Of a stretch of 60,041 bases of DNA, positions 47,038-54,744 are shown piece by piece. Where the stretch lies: NCBI GenBank assembly GCA_039933635.1, contig JBDTNQ010000010.1:1-60041 (forward strand), read 5' to 3'. The notes under the pieces were generated by a model that saw nothing but the letters and a program-made list of their open reading frames with translations, was not told where the DNA came from and made no database searches. The translations under genes were made by a program, and so were the position numbers. Numbering within the stretch: position 1 is the first letter of the stretch; the number at the start of each line of letters is the position of its first letter. Source of the DNA: JBDTNQ01 sp039933635 (lineage in GTDB: Bacteria; Acidobacteriota; Vicinamibacteria; Vicinamibacterales; SCN-69-37).

Positions 47038-48063
47038 TCACTTCAACCGTTGCTCGAGCGCCGCGAGCCGGCTCGCGAGGTCGGTCAGGACGCGCCGCAA
47101 CGCGGGCAACCGGCGAACGAGCGCCACGCTCTCGCGCCACTCGTCGACGGGCACGGCGGGAATCCCCGCGACATGTTCGCCGGGCGGGACGTCCTTCGTG
47201 GCGACGGATTTGGCGCCGAGCTTCGCCCCGGCGCCCAACTCGATATGTCCGGTCGCTCCCGACTGGCCGGCCATGATCACGCCGTCGCCAATCGTCGTAC
47301 TGCCCGCGACGCCAGCCTGCGCGGCCATGAGCACATCGCGGCCGATGCGAACGCCGTGCGCAATCTGGACGAGATTGTCCACCTTCGTGCCAGCACCGAT
47401 CCGGGTTTCGCCAACCGCGGGGCGATCGATGGCGCACAGCGCCCCAATCTCCACGTCGTCCTCGATCACCACGCGACCGACCTGCGGAATCTTCTGGTGC
47501 GATCCGTCAGGACGATGGGCAAAACCAAAGCCGTCGCTGCCGATGACGGCGCCGTCCTGCACGTGAACGCGAGCGCCCAGCACCACCCCGGGACGGACGG
47601 ACACGTGCGCGCGAATCACGGTGTCGTCTCCCACCGTCACATTCGCGCCAACCACCGCATGCGACTCGATGACCACCCGCGCCCCAATGCAGGCGTGCTC
47701 GCCGATGCAGGCGAACGGCGCGATCGACACGTCCGGCGCCACGGTGGCCGACGCGGCGACGAACGCCAAGGGGCTGATCCCGACCGGCGGTGGCGATGGT
47801 GGCGTGAGCACCACCACGGCTTCCGCGAAGGCGAGATACGGATTCGACGTCCGCAGGATCGTGCAGGGTGCGCCGCTCAGCCGCTCATCGGCAATGATCG
47901 CGGACGCGCGGGTCGCCGCGACGCGCGGCGCGTATCTCGGATTGTGCAGGAAGGTGACGTCGCCCTCTTCGGCGTCATCGAGACTCGCCACCCGACGGAC
48001 GTCAAGGGTGCCATCGCCATCAACCCGGCAGCCGATCCGCGTGGCCAGTTCAGCGAGGGTCAC
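47038..48063 (-). CDS. lpxD: UDP-3-O-acylglucosamine N-acyltransferase
   Basis: 341 residues from the GTG at 48063; the longer frame extends over a promoter and the neighbouring gene. It adds the second acyl chain in lipid A synthesis. The N-terminal uridine-binding domain has VASLDDAEEGDVTFLHNPRY. The left-handed beta-helix has many hexapeptide repeats (VVGANVTVGDDTVIRAHVSV) and the family signature GSDGFGFAHRPDGSHQKIPQ. DNLVQIAHGVRIGRDVLMAA contains the catalytic His. The C-terminal helix is RRVLTDLASRLAALEQRLK. The -10 element TATACT, 10 bases before the GTG, fixes the start. It heads lpxD-M16-M16-lpxB. Confidence 0.96.
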   Translation of the reverse strand: MTLAELATRIGCRVDGDGTLDVRRVASLDDAEEGDVTFLHNPRYAPRVAATRASAIIADERLSGAPCTILRTSNPYLAFAEAVVVLTPPSPPPVGISPLAFVAASATVAPDVSIAPFACIGEHACIGARVVIESHAVVGANVTVGDDTVIRAHVSVRPGVVLGARVHVQDGAVIGSDGFGFAHRPDGSHQKIPQVGRVVIEDDVEIGALCAIDRPAVGETRIGAGTKVDNLVQIAHGVRIGRDVLMAAQAGVAGSTTIGDGVIMAGQSGATGHIELGAGAKLGAKSVATKDVPPGEHVAGIPAVPVDEWRESVALVRRLPALRRVLTDLASRLAALEQRLK

Positions 48064-48073
48064 AGCGGCGGCG

Positions 48074-48079
48074 AGTATA
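48074..48079 (-). promoter_or_regulatory. -10 hexamer TATACT before lpxD
   Basis: Minus-strand TTATATACT contains TATACT ending 10 bases before the GTG at 48063. The spacing predicts transcription starting at or beside the start codon, with no Shine-Dalgarno. This is one of the clearest examples of the pattern in the window. Confidence 0.6.
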
Positions 48080-48124
48080 TAACGTCGGGTCCTCCAGATT
48101 CGCCAGGTGCGGTTGCGACGCGCG

Positions 48125-48793
48125 TCAGATCCCGGTGATCTTCTCGACGAACGTCGCCAGCCGCTCCAGGCCGAGCGTGGCAGCAATGGCGTCGATGCGG
48201 GAGCAGCGTGCTTCGGGGGGCATCGTCAGCGCCTGGCGCAGCTCTGTCAACGGAGCCGATGGCCGCGCATTCCAGCGGATCACCGACAAGCCCTGTTGCG
48301 CGCCCCGCATGGAGAGGACGTGCCCGACCGTGCGGAAGATGAAGTAGTACGCGAGAACATTCGGGCCCGGCAGCAGCGCAAACGGGGCGCTGATCAGGAT
48401 CAGCAGTCCATCGATGACGGCCCACCGCCGGTGTTTGTCACGATCAGCACCCACGAGGCGGCGAGTCTCATCGACGGCCACCTGGGACGGCATGTCGTCC
48501 GGGTGCAACAGCTCGACCTCCGTTTGGCCCCGCAGATTCCAGAGCAGCCGCTGCTCAGCCACGGCCTCGGCCAGCTTGCGTGTGACGAACCGGCGCGCGC
48601 GGCTGTGTGAAGCTGGCGAGTCGTGTGGGGCATCGCGCACACGCTCGCCCTCGGCCAGCAAACGGTGAAACACCTGGGACATGCGTTGCCACAACGACGC
48701 CGGCGCCGTGGGTCGCCCGTCGATGACGACCGCGGTGACTTCGCAGTACAACTCGTGATTCATGCGGCCCGATGGCACCAGGTAGACGTCCAT
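48125..48793 (-). CDS. Mitochondrial K+-H+ exchange-related (Mit_KHE1-like) protein
   Basis: 222 residues. The N-terminus MDVYLVPSGRMNHELYCEVT and the single hydrophobic hairpin (about 143-165, DGLLILISAPFALLPGPNVL) followed by AYYFIFRTVGHVLSMRGAQQ resemble the Mit_KHE1 family. Members of that family in mitochondria are linked to potassium-proton exchange. Bacterial members are scarce in the literature. The rest is charged and helical and probably cytoplasmic. I regard the assignment as likely but by memory of motif only. It is divergent from gatC across a 13-bp inverted repeat. Confidence 0.55.
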   Translation of the reverse strand: MDVYLVPSGRMNHELYCEVTAVVIDGRPTAPASLWQRMSQVFHRLLAEGERVRDAPHDSPASHSRARRFVTRKLAEAVAEQRLLWNLRGQTEVELLHPDDMPSQVAVDETRRLVGADRDKHRRWAVIDGLLILISAPFALLPGPNVLAYYFIFRTVGHVLSMRGAQQGLSVIRWNARPSAPLTELRQALTMPPEARCSRIDAIAATLGLERLATFVEKITGI

Positions 48794-48805
48794 GCCCGAA
48801 CGCCC

Positions 48806-48877
48806 ATGCTAGCCCGAACCTTCACAAAGCCCGAATCATCGCCGTTGTTGAGCCTCGCGGACACTTCGGGCTAGCAT
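48806..48877. repeat. 13-bp inverted repeat between divergent genes
   Basis: ATGCTAGCCCGAA (48806-48818) and TTCGGGCTAGCAT (48865-48877) are exact reverse complements 46 bases apart, with another AAGCCCGAA (48827-48835) between. The core GCCCGAA/TTCGGGC is shared with 17262-17296. The right arm contains the -10 of gatC and the left arm lies before the Mit_KHE1-like start. A two-gene operator or a REP-type sequence is possible. Confidence 0.65.
48872..48877 (+). promoter_or_regulatory. -10 hexamer TAGCAT before gatC
   Basis: TAGCAT ends 11 bases before the ATG at 48889 and lies in the right arm of an inverted repeat. The preceding CTTCGGGC is the same as before the metallopeptidase -10 at 17322. 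Confidence 0.4.
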
Positions 48878-48888
48878 CCTGAAGCTTC

Positions 48889-49185
48889 ATGCCCGACACC
48901 CCTCCTGATCTCGACGTCCGCAAGATTGCCGCGTTGGCCCGCCTGGAACTGACGCCTGACGAAGTCGAACGCTTCTCGCGGCAATTGCGGGACATCCTGA
49001 CCTACGCCGATCAGCTCCAGCAGGTCGACACGACCGGTGTGCCGCCCACCTCACACCCGCTGGCGGATAGCCAGGTCTGGCGCGAGGACGAGCCACGCCC
49101 CTCGCTCGCACGCGACGTCATCCTTGAAGGCGCGCCAGAGACAACCGTGCGCTCCGGCCTGTTCAAGGTTCCGAAGGTTCTTTAG
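48889..49185 (+). CDS. gatC: Asp-tRNA(Asn)/Glu-tRNA(Gln) amidotransferase subunit C
   Basis: 98 residues. The start DVRKIAALARLELTPDEVER, then FSRQLRDILTYADQLQQVDT, LADSQVWREDEPRPSLAR and GLFKVPKVL at the end are diagnostic for GatC. It stabilises GatA-GatB, which amidates mischarged Asp-tRNA(Asn) or Glu-tRNA(Gln). The gene is followed 2 bases later by gatA, as is usual. gatB is not in the window. Confidence 0.95.
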   Translation: MPDTPPDLDVRKIAALARLELTPDEVERFSRQLRDILTYADQLQQVDTTGVPPTSHPLADSQVWREDEPRPSLARDVILEGAPETTVRSGLFKVPKVL

Positions 49186-49187
49186 GC

Positions 49188-50633
49188 ATGGCCACCGAGA
49201 ACCTCACCGCTACCGGCCTGCGCGACGCGATTGCCGCTGGCACCCTCTCCGCCGAAGAGGCGTGCCGCGACGCACTCGGACGCATCGCAACCAGGAATGA
49301 GGCGCTGCACGCGTTTCACACGGTCGAAACCGATCGCGCCCTGGCACGTGCCCGCGCGCTCGACGCAATCCGCGCGCCACGGGGCCCGCTCCACGGCGTC
49401 CCCGTTGCCCTCAAAGACAACATGGCCGTGCAGGGCACGATCACGACGGCCGGCTCGAAGATGCTCGAGCAGTACCGGTCGCCGTTCGATGCGACCGTCG
49501 TGGAAAAGCTCGAAGCGGCCGGCGCTGTCATCGTCGGCAAGACGATCTGCGACGAGTTTTCGATGGGCTCGTCGACCGAGAACTCTGCGTTCGGACCCGC
49601 CCGCAACCCGTGGGCGACTGACCGGACACCCGGGGGCTCGAGCGGTGGCTCCGCGGTGGCCGTCGCGGCGGGCCTCACGCCTCTCGCGCTCGGGTCAGAC
49701 ACCGGCGGATCGATCCGTCAGCCCGCGGCCTTCTGTGGGGTCGTCGGTCTCAAGCCCACGTATGGACGCGTGTCGCGCTACGGGCTGATCGCGTTCGCGT
49801 CGTCGCTCGATCAGATCGGCCCCTTCGCGCGCACCGTGGCCGACGCAGCGTTGTGCCTCGAAGCCATCAGCGGTGCCGATCCCCGGGACTCAACGGCGGC
49901 CAACTTGCCGGTCCCCTCCTTTTCCTCAGCACTCACGGGGAACATCCGGGGTCTCCGCATTGGCGTGCCGCGGGCACTCCTGACAGCCGGCATCGACGAC
50001 CACGTGCTCGCCACGTTCGAGGCGAGCCTGCAGACATTGGGACGACTCGGCGCCTTGATCCTCGACGTGGACCTGCCCCACAGTCGCATGGCCATTCCCA
50101 CCTATTACCTGGTGGCCACGGCCGAAGCCAGCTCGAACCTCGCGCGGTACGACGGCGTCCGCTACGGCCTGCGTGTGCCTGGCGCGAAGACGCTTGGCGA
50201 GATGTACGACCGCACCCGAGATGCGGGCTTTGGCGATGAGGTCAAACGCCGCATCATGCTCGGCACCTACGTGTTGAGCGCCGGCTACTACGACGCGTAC
50301 TACCTCAAGGCCCAGCAGGTGCGTACGCTCATCCGGCGCGACTTCGAACAGGCGTTCGCGACGGTCGACGCGGTCGCACTGCCCACGACGCCGACGGCGG
50401 CCTTCAAACTGGGCGCGAAGACGGCCGATCCCATGCAGATGTATCTCGAAGACATCTTCACCGTGAGCGCACCCCTCGCGGGGCTACCCGCGATCAGCAT
50501 CCCGTCCGGATTCACGCCCGACCGCCTGCCAACCGGACTCCAGCTGACGGGCCGCGCGTGGGACGAAGCGACGCTCTTCAGAATTGGGGACGCATACGAG
50601 CGCGTGACGGAATGGAAGGACCAGCGAGCCTAA
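49188..50633 (+). CDS. gatA: Asp-tRNA(Asn)/Glu-tRNA(Gln) amidotransferase subunit A
   Basis: 481 residues, the standard length. It is the amidase subunit that releases ammonia from glutamine. The Ser-cisSer-Lys triad is seen in VPVALKDNMAVQG (Lys), LALGSDTGGSIRQPAAFCGV (Ser) and TPGGSSGGSAVAVAAG (cis-Ser region). VGLKPTYGRVSRYGLIAFAS is also diagnostic. The C-terminal FTVSAPLAGLPAISIPSGF and LPTGLQLTGRAWDEATLFRI complete the fold. It ends with a 4-base overlap against the convergent membrane protein gene. Confidence 0.97.
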   Translation: MATENLTATGLRDAIAAGTLSAEEACRDALGRIATRNEALHAFHTVETDRALARARALDAIRAPRGPLHGVPVALKDNMAVQGTITTAGSKMLEQYRSPFDATVVEKLEAAGAVIVGKTICDEFSMGSSTENSAFGPARNPWATDRTPGGSSGGSAVAVAAGLTPLALGSDTGGSIRQPAAFCGVVGLKPTYGRVSRYGLIAFASSLDQIGPFARTVADAALCLEAISGADPRDSTAANLPVPSFSSALTGNIRGLRIGVPRALLTAGIDDHVLATFEASLQTLGRLGALILDVDLPHSRMAIPTYYLVATAEASSNLARYDGVRYGLRVPGAKTLGEMYDRTRDAGFGDEVKRRIMLGTYVLSAGYYDAYYLKAQQVRTLIRRDFEQAFATVDAVALPTTPTAAFKLGAKTADPMQMYLEDIFTVSAPLAGLPAISIPSGFTPDRLPTGLQLTGRAWDEATLFRIGDAYERVTEWKDQRA

Positions 50634-51328
50634 CGCCTGCGCCGCCACCACACAATCAAAGGCAGCCCCACCAGCGCCGGCACCGTCCACGGCCACAGGG
50701 ATCCGAATCCAGTCAACTGAAGACCGAGCGTGCGTGACGTGCCGAACACGAGCAGTGCGGTATGGAGCGTGATACCCGCCGTCAACTGGCTCGTCAGATG
50801 TTCGCGCTCCCAGTCCCGACGGCCCGACGTGGCCCGGATCGCGTAGTTCAGATTTCGCAACCCGACGATGAGCCCGATTGGGGCCACGATCAAGAACAGC
50901 CACCGGCCCCACAGCAATGAGGCCGTCAAGATCACCACCGAGCCGAGCATCGACAGGATGTTCAGCGTGATGTGTCTGCGGGACCGAACCGCCCGGGGCA
51001 GTCGCCCCGCAGCGATCACGGCAATTCCATGCTGCACCGGCGTGACGATGATCAGCAGCACGTACAGCACCAGCCACATCGTCTGCTGCTCGATGATTGC
51101 CGCAGGAACGTCGGCGGCGTCGGCGTGGCGCAGCGCGACCAGCCGGATAACGGCGAGTGTGGCCCCGGTCGTGGCGGTGAGATAGACGAACCGGGCGAAC
51201 CAGAATCCTGACGCGCGATGGAGACGCTGGCCCTTCGCCGCCAGGGCCGCGGACCAGAAACAGACGGTCGCGCCAGCGGCGCAGAACAGATGTGCGCCGA
51301 GCAGCGCCCTGACAAACGTCACGCGCAC
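50630..51328 (-). CDS. Polytopic membrane protein, DUF2306-like
   Basis: 232 residues from a GTG at 51328. A longer frame starting at 51379 would be encoded partly by a hairpin repeat and is less likely. Seven hydrophobic segments are seen, for example VRALLGAHLFCAAGATVCFW, GFWFARFVYLTATTGATLAV, MWLVLYVLLIIVTPVQHGIA and LTAGITLHTALLVFG. HRASGFWFARF at the second helix resembles the H-R-x-x-G motif of DUF2306 proteins. The function is unknown. There is no Shine-Dalgarno, and other GTG starts at 51322 or 51313 are possible. It converges on gatA. Confidence 0.6.
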   Translation of the reverse strand: MRVTFVRALLGAHLFCAAGATVCFWSAALAAKGQRLHRASGFWFARFVYLTATTGATLAVIRLVALRHADAADVPAAIIEQQTMWLVLYVLLIIVTPVQHGIAVIAAGRLPRAVRSRRHITLNILSMLGSVVILTASLLWGRWLFLIVAPIGLIVGLRNLNYAIRATSGRRDWEREHLTSQLTAGITLHTALLVFGTSRTLGLQLTGFGSLWPWTVPALVGLPLIVWWRRRR

Positions 51329-51340
51329 TGAGCGTAGCGG

Positions 51341-51406
51341 CACCGGGAGTTCGGAGCAACTCTCGGTGGACGGCGACACCGGGAGTTGCTCACAACTCCC
51401 GGTGTC
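51341..51406. terminator. Two tandem hairpins downstream of hsp20
   Basis: CACCGGGAGTT (51341-51351) pairs with AACTCTCGGTG (51358-51368) with one mismatch. GACACCGGGAGTTG (51375-51388) pairs perfectly with CAACTCCCGGTGTC (51393-51406) around a CTCA loop. They are duplicated copies of one stem and start 8 bases after the hsp20 stop on the minus strand. A tandem terminator for hsp20 is the simplest view, but no T-run follows. Confidence 0.6.
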
Positions 51407-51413
51407 CTCATGG

Positions 51414-51848
51414 TCAGCTGATCTGAATCTGGCGGGGGCGCGTCTCGGCGCGGCGCGGGAGTTTCACGGTAAGCACGCCGTCCTGGTAGTCGGCGACGAT
51501 CGCGGCTCCATCCACAAACGACGGCATGGTGAAGCTGCGACGGAACGCACCATAGCCGCGCTCGACGCGGTGATGCTGTTCCCGGTTCTCCGGCACGGCC
51601 AGCTTGCGCTCGCCTTCAATGGTGAGGACGTTGTTCTCGAACGAGATCTTGATGTCCTCACGGTTCATCTCCGGCAGATCCGCCTTCACGACGAGTTCCT
51701 GCCCGGCGGTCTCGATGATGTCCACCAGCGGCACCCAGCCGCCGCTCGACAGCGGTTCGCCGCGAAACGCGACGTCGAACATCCGGTTGAGCCGATCGAT
51801 CTCGAGCGCGGCGAGTCCGGAAACGGGGCTCCAACGAGTGAGTGTCAT
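51414..51848 (-). CDS. Small heat shock protein, Hsp20/alpha-crystallin family
   Basis: 144 residues from the ATG at 51848, preceded by GGAGG at 9 bases. The alpha-crystallin domain (about 40-135) includes WVPLVDIIETAGQELVVKAD, LPEMNREDIKISFENNVLTI, EGERKLAVPENREQHHRVER and GYGAFRRSFTMP. The C-terminus is short and lacks an obvious I-x-I apart from IQIS. It prevents aggregation of unfolded proteins. A sigma70-type promoter (TTGACA, 17 bases, GACAAT) lies 62 bases upstream inside the longer open frame, supporting this start. It is divergent from a second Hsp20 gene. Confidence 0.93.
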   Translation of the reverse strand: MTLTRWSPVSGLAALEIDRLNRMFDVAFRGEPLSSGGWVPLVDIIETAGQELVVKADLPEMNREDIKISFENNVLTIEGERKLAVPENREQHHRVERGYGAFRRSFTMPSFVDGAAIVADYQDGVLTVKLPRRAETRPRQIQIS

Positions 51849-51909
51849 GGCGATCAACCTCCAGTTGAATGTGGCGCCGCACAGCGCACCGCGCGAGGAC
51901 GCCGGGGTC

Positions 51910-51938
51910 ATTGTCGGGAATAAAGTGATTCGTGTCAA
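51910..51938 (-). promoter_or_regulatory. Sigma70-type promoter of hsp20
   Basis: On the minus strand TTGACA (51938-51933) and GACAAT (51915-51910) are spaced by exactly 17 bases. It is the best -35/-10 pair in the window. A leader of about 55 bases would follow, containing a GGAGG Shine-Dalgarno. The surrounding region (51911-52015) is AT-rich against the rest of the window and holds TATAAT at 51949-51944 as a second -10 candidate. Confidence 0.6.
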
Positions 51939-52009
51939 TGCATATTATATGATGTGATTACACTCATGGCTTATCCACATGGCTCGTGCCCTGAAAATAC
52001 TGCCCTTGC

Positions 52010-52015
52010 TATGAT
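52010..52015 (+). promoter_or_regulatory. -10 hexamer TATGAT before the second Hsp20 gene
   Basis: TATGAT ends 6 bases before the GTG at 52022, giving a leaderless mRNA. CCTGAAAA 18-25 bases upstream resembles a heat-shock sigma -35 (CTTGAA) only loosely. Confidence 0.4.
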
Positions 52016-52021
52016 GAGTGA

Positions 52022-52465
52022 GTGACCGAACCTCCCTATCAGGCAGCGGCGGATCTGGCCGACGACGCCAGGCGCCTTTTGGTGGAGATCGACAAGGAAG
52101 TCCCCGGGGCGGCCGCGGTTACCGCGGACTGCCGCCCACCCCTGGATGTCCTCGAAACAGCGGACGCTATCGAGGTCATCGTCGACGTGCCGGGCGTGCC
52201 CGCCGAATCACTGCGCATCGCCGTCCGTCGCAGCACCCTCCTCGTCGTGGGCGCCAAGCTGGCCACCCCCGTCGATCCCAACGTGCGGTTTCATCTGGCT
52301 GAGCGCAGCTACGGTCGGTTTGCGCGTGCCGTGCGCCTGGCCGGCGCGTTCGACGCCGCCCGCGCGCGCGCCGTGGTCAACGGCGGCCTGCTTCGCGTGG
52401 TTCTGCCGCGCGTCGAGGATCGTCGCGGCCGCGTGCTCAAGATTGTCGTGGAGCGGGAACCGTGA
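52022..52465 (+). CDS. Diverged Hsp20/alpha-crystallin-like protein
   Basis: 147 residues from a GTG. The domain is recognisable in RPPLDVLETADAIEVIVDVP, GVPAESLRIAVRRSTLLVVG, NVRFHLAERSYGRFARAVRL and VVNGGLLRVVLPRVEDRRGR. An N-terminal helical arm of about 40 residues precedes it. It is more basic and less conserved than the divergent Hsp20. Its last base pair overlaps the GTG of the ymdB-like gene (GTGA), so the two are translated together. Confidence 0.8.
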   Translation: MTEPPYQAAADLADDARRLLVEIDKEVPGAAAVTADCRPPLDVLETADAIEVIVDVPGVPAESLRIAVRRSTLLVVGAKLATPVDPNVRFHLAERSYGRFARAVRLAGAFDAARARAVVNGGLLRVVLPRVEDRRGRVLKIVVEREP

Positions 52466-53286
52466 CGCGTCTGCTCTTCATCGGTGACATCGTCGGCAAA
52501 CCGGGGCGCGAGCTCGTGCGCCGAGGCCTCTCGGCCCTTGTCGCGCATCATCAGGTCGACCTGGTCATCGTGAACGGCGAGAACTCTGCGGCCGGCTTCG
52601 GTATCACACCGGACATCGCCGACGACCTCTTCGAGTACGGGGTGCACGTCATTACGGGAGGCAATCACTCCTGGGACAAGAAGGAAATCGTCCCGTACCT
52701 GTCCCATCAGCCGCGGCTGCTGCGACCGGCCAACTTTCCCGCTGGCACACCCGGGCACGGCCGGATCGTCGTCCAGGCGACCAATGGCGTGAAGGTGGCG
52801 GTCATCAACCTCATCGGCCGTGTCTTCATGACCGCGCTGGACGATCCGTTCGCGCTCGCGCTCGCGGAGATTGATGCCATCCGCGACGAGGCCCCGCTCG
52901 TATTCGTCGACTTCCACGCCGAAGCCACCTCCGAGAAGGTGGCGATGGGCTGGCATCTGGACGGACACGCGACGGCTGTCGTGGGCACTCACACCCACGT
53001 GCAGACCGCGGACTCGCGCATCCTGCCCCAGGGCACCGCCTACATCACCGACGTCGGCATGACCGGACCACACGACTCAGTCATCGGGGTCGACCGCCGC
53101 GCCGTGCTCGCCCGGTTCCTGACGGGCCTGCCCCAGAGGTTCGAGACGGCCACCGAGAATCCGCGCCTGCACGGCGTCGTCGTGACGGCCGACGAAGCCA
53201 CAAGGCGCGCGGTCAGCATCGACCGCCTCAGTTTGTCCGCTGAGGACATCGAGGCCCTGATCGCGCAACCCGTTCCGTCCCGGTAA
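52462..53286 (+). CDS. YmdB-family metallophosphodiesterase (TIGR00282)
   Basis: 274 residues. The family signature is complete: LLFIGDIVGKPGRELVRRGL, VIVNGENSAAGFGITPDIAD, ITGGNHSWDKKEIVPYL, LVFVDFHAEATSEKVAMGWH, AVVGTHTHVQTADSRILPQG and AYITDVGMTGPHDSVIG. These residues bind two metals and hydrolyse 2',3'- or 3',5'-cyclic nucleotides. In Bacillus YmdB controls biofilm and motility decisions, and it often lies near ymdA/rny. The start GTG overlaps the Hsp20-like stop. The next gene, xseA, follows 5 bases later. Confidence 0.93.
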   Translation: MTRLLFIGDIVGKPGRELVRRGLSALVAHHQVDLVIVNGENSAAGFGITPDIADDLFEYGVHVITGGNHSWDKKEIVPYLSHQPRLLRPANFPAGTPGHGRIVVQATNGVKVAVINLIGRVFMTALDDPFALALAEIDAIRDEAPLVFVDFHAEATSEKVAMGWHLDGHATAVVGTHTHVQTADSRILPQGTAYITDVGMTGPHDSVIGVDRRAVLARFLTGLPQRFETATENPRLHGVVVTADEATRRAVSIDRLSLSAEDIEALIAQPVPSR

Positions 53287-53291
53287 CTGCG

Positions 53292-54674
53292 ATGGCGGAC
53301 TGGCACGGCCTGCCCTTCGACGATGAGCCGGCGCCTCCCGCGGTGGTTCGCCCACTGACGGTGAGCGAAGTCACGGCGGGCATCCGCGACATTCTCGAGG
53401 ATGCGTTCGCATCTCTGGTCGTCGAAGGTGAGATTTCGAATTGCCGTCAGTGGAGTTCGGGACATCTGTACTTCACGCTGAAGGACGACCGCGCCCAGTT
53501 GCGCGCGGTGATGTTCCGCACCACCGTTCGCACGCTCAAATTCAAGCCCGAGGATGGCATGCGCGTGATCGCGCGCGGGCGTCTCGGCGTCTACGACGCC
53601 AAGGGCGAATATCAGATCGTTTGCGACGCGCTCGAACCGCACGGGCTCGGGGCTCTGCAGGCCGCGTTCGAACAATTGAAGCGGAAACTGCAGGGGGAAG
53701 GCCTGTTCGACAGCGCACGCAAACGGGCGCTGCCGACGCTGCCCCGCCGCATCGGCGTCGTCACCTCGCTCGACGGCGCGGCCATCCGCGACATCCTGCG
53801 CGTGCTGCTTTCACGGCACGCCAACGTCCGCGTCGTGCTTCGCGCGGCGCGGGTGCAGGGCGACGGCGCGGCCGAGGATCTCGTGCGCGCCCTCCGCGCC
53901 ATCGTGAAGGTGCCCGACGTGGACGTCGTCATCATCGGCCGCGGCGGCGGATCGGCCGAGGATCTCTGGGCGTTCAACGACGAGCGGCTCGCGCGGGCGA
54001 TCGTCGCGTCACCGGTGCCGATCATCTCCGCGGTCGGCCATGAAGTCGACTTCACCATCGCCGACTTCGTCGCGGATCTGCGGGCGGCCACGCCCTCGAA
54101 CGCGGCCGAGCTCGTCGTCGATCGCGCGGACAACTTCCGCGCGCGCATCGACCGCGCCGAGCGCCGGCTCCGCGCGGTCATGGATCTCGGCGTGGCGCGC
54201 CGCCAGCAACTGGCGGCGCGCCTCGACTCGCGACTCACGCAGTGGCCGACGCGGCTCATGCTCCGCGACCGCGACGTCCGCCAGTGGTCGCGACGGGCCG
54301 AGCGCGCCGTGGCGTCGCGGCTGGCCCGGCAGACCCAGCGCTTCGAGGCGCTGCGCCGGCGCCTCGAAGCGCGCGACCTGCGCGTCGTCGTCGGCGCGCT
54401 CCGAACCCGGATCGCCACGGCCGACGGACGGCTGTTCGCCGCGGCCGCGCGGCGGCGCCAGGCCGCCGCGACGCGCGCGTCGACCCTCGCCGCGAGACTC
54501 GACGCGCTGAGTCCGCTCGCCGTGCTCGGCCGCGGCTACGCCGTCTGTTGGAATGCGGCGCGGACGAGTATCATTCGTTCATCGTCGACCGTGGTGTCCG
54601 GAGACACCGTGCACGTGCGCCTCGCCGAGGGCGAGATCACGTGTGAAGTGCAGGACCAGAAGCCCGATGCCTGA
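53292..54674 (+). CDS. xseA: Exodeoxyribonuclease VII large subunit
   Basis: 460 residues. The N-terminal OB-fold reads LTVSEVTAGIRDILEDAFAS, LVVEGEISNCRQWSSGHLYF and TLKDDRAQLRAVMFR. The core has ARKRALPTLPRRIGVVTSLD, GAAIRDILRVLLSRH and VDVVIIGRGGGSAEDLWAFN. The catalytic region is DERLARAIVASPVPIISAVG and HEVDFTIADFVADLRAATPS. A long coiled coil (about 270-390) and the C-terminal LAVLGRGYAVCW follow. It degrades single-stranded DNA from both ends. The xseB gene is 70 bases downstream. Confidence 0.97.
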   Translation: MADWHGLPFDDEPAPPAVVRPLTVSEVTAGIRDILEDAFASLVVEGEISNCRQWSSGHLYFTLKDDRAQLRAVMFRTTVRTLKFKPEDGMRVIARGRLGVYDAKGEYQIVCDALEPHGLGALQAAFEQLKRKLQGEGLFDSARKRALPTLPRRIGVVTSLDGAAIRDILRVLLSRHANVRVVLRAARVQGDGAAEDLVRALRAIVKVPDVDVVIIGRGGGSAEDLWAFNDERLARAIVASPVPIISAVGHEVDFTIADFVADLRAATPSNAAELVVDRADNFRARIDRAERRLRAVMDLGVARRQQLAARLDSRLTQWPTRLMLRDRDVRQWSRRAERAVASRLARQTQRFEALRRRLEARDLRVVVGALRTRIATADGRLFAAAARRRQAAATRASTLAARLDALSPLAVLGRGYAVCWNAARTSIIRSSSTVVSGDTVHVRLAEGEITCEVQDQKPDA

Positions 54675-54744
54675 ATCCATAGCCGGTCACCTGCAGCACG
54701 CATCCCGTCGTGTGCGGCCGGCAGACGGCAGCCTGTAGCCCGCC

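Noticed and set aside
45526..48138. A plus-strand open frame of 870 codons opposite the M16 and lpxD genes.
   Set aside because: It is a shadow of high third-position GC; the minus-strand genes have complete catalytic motifs.
51877..52021. CIRCE operator for HrcA in the Hsp20 intergenic region.
   Set aside because: No TTAGCACTC-N9-GAGTGCTAA; the AT-rich palindrome-like text is imperfect.
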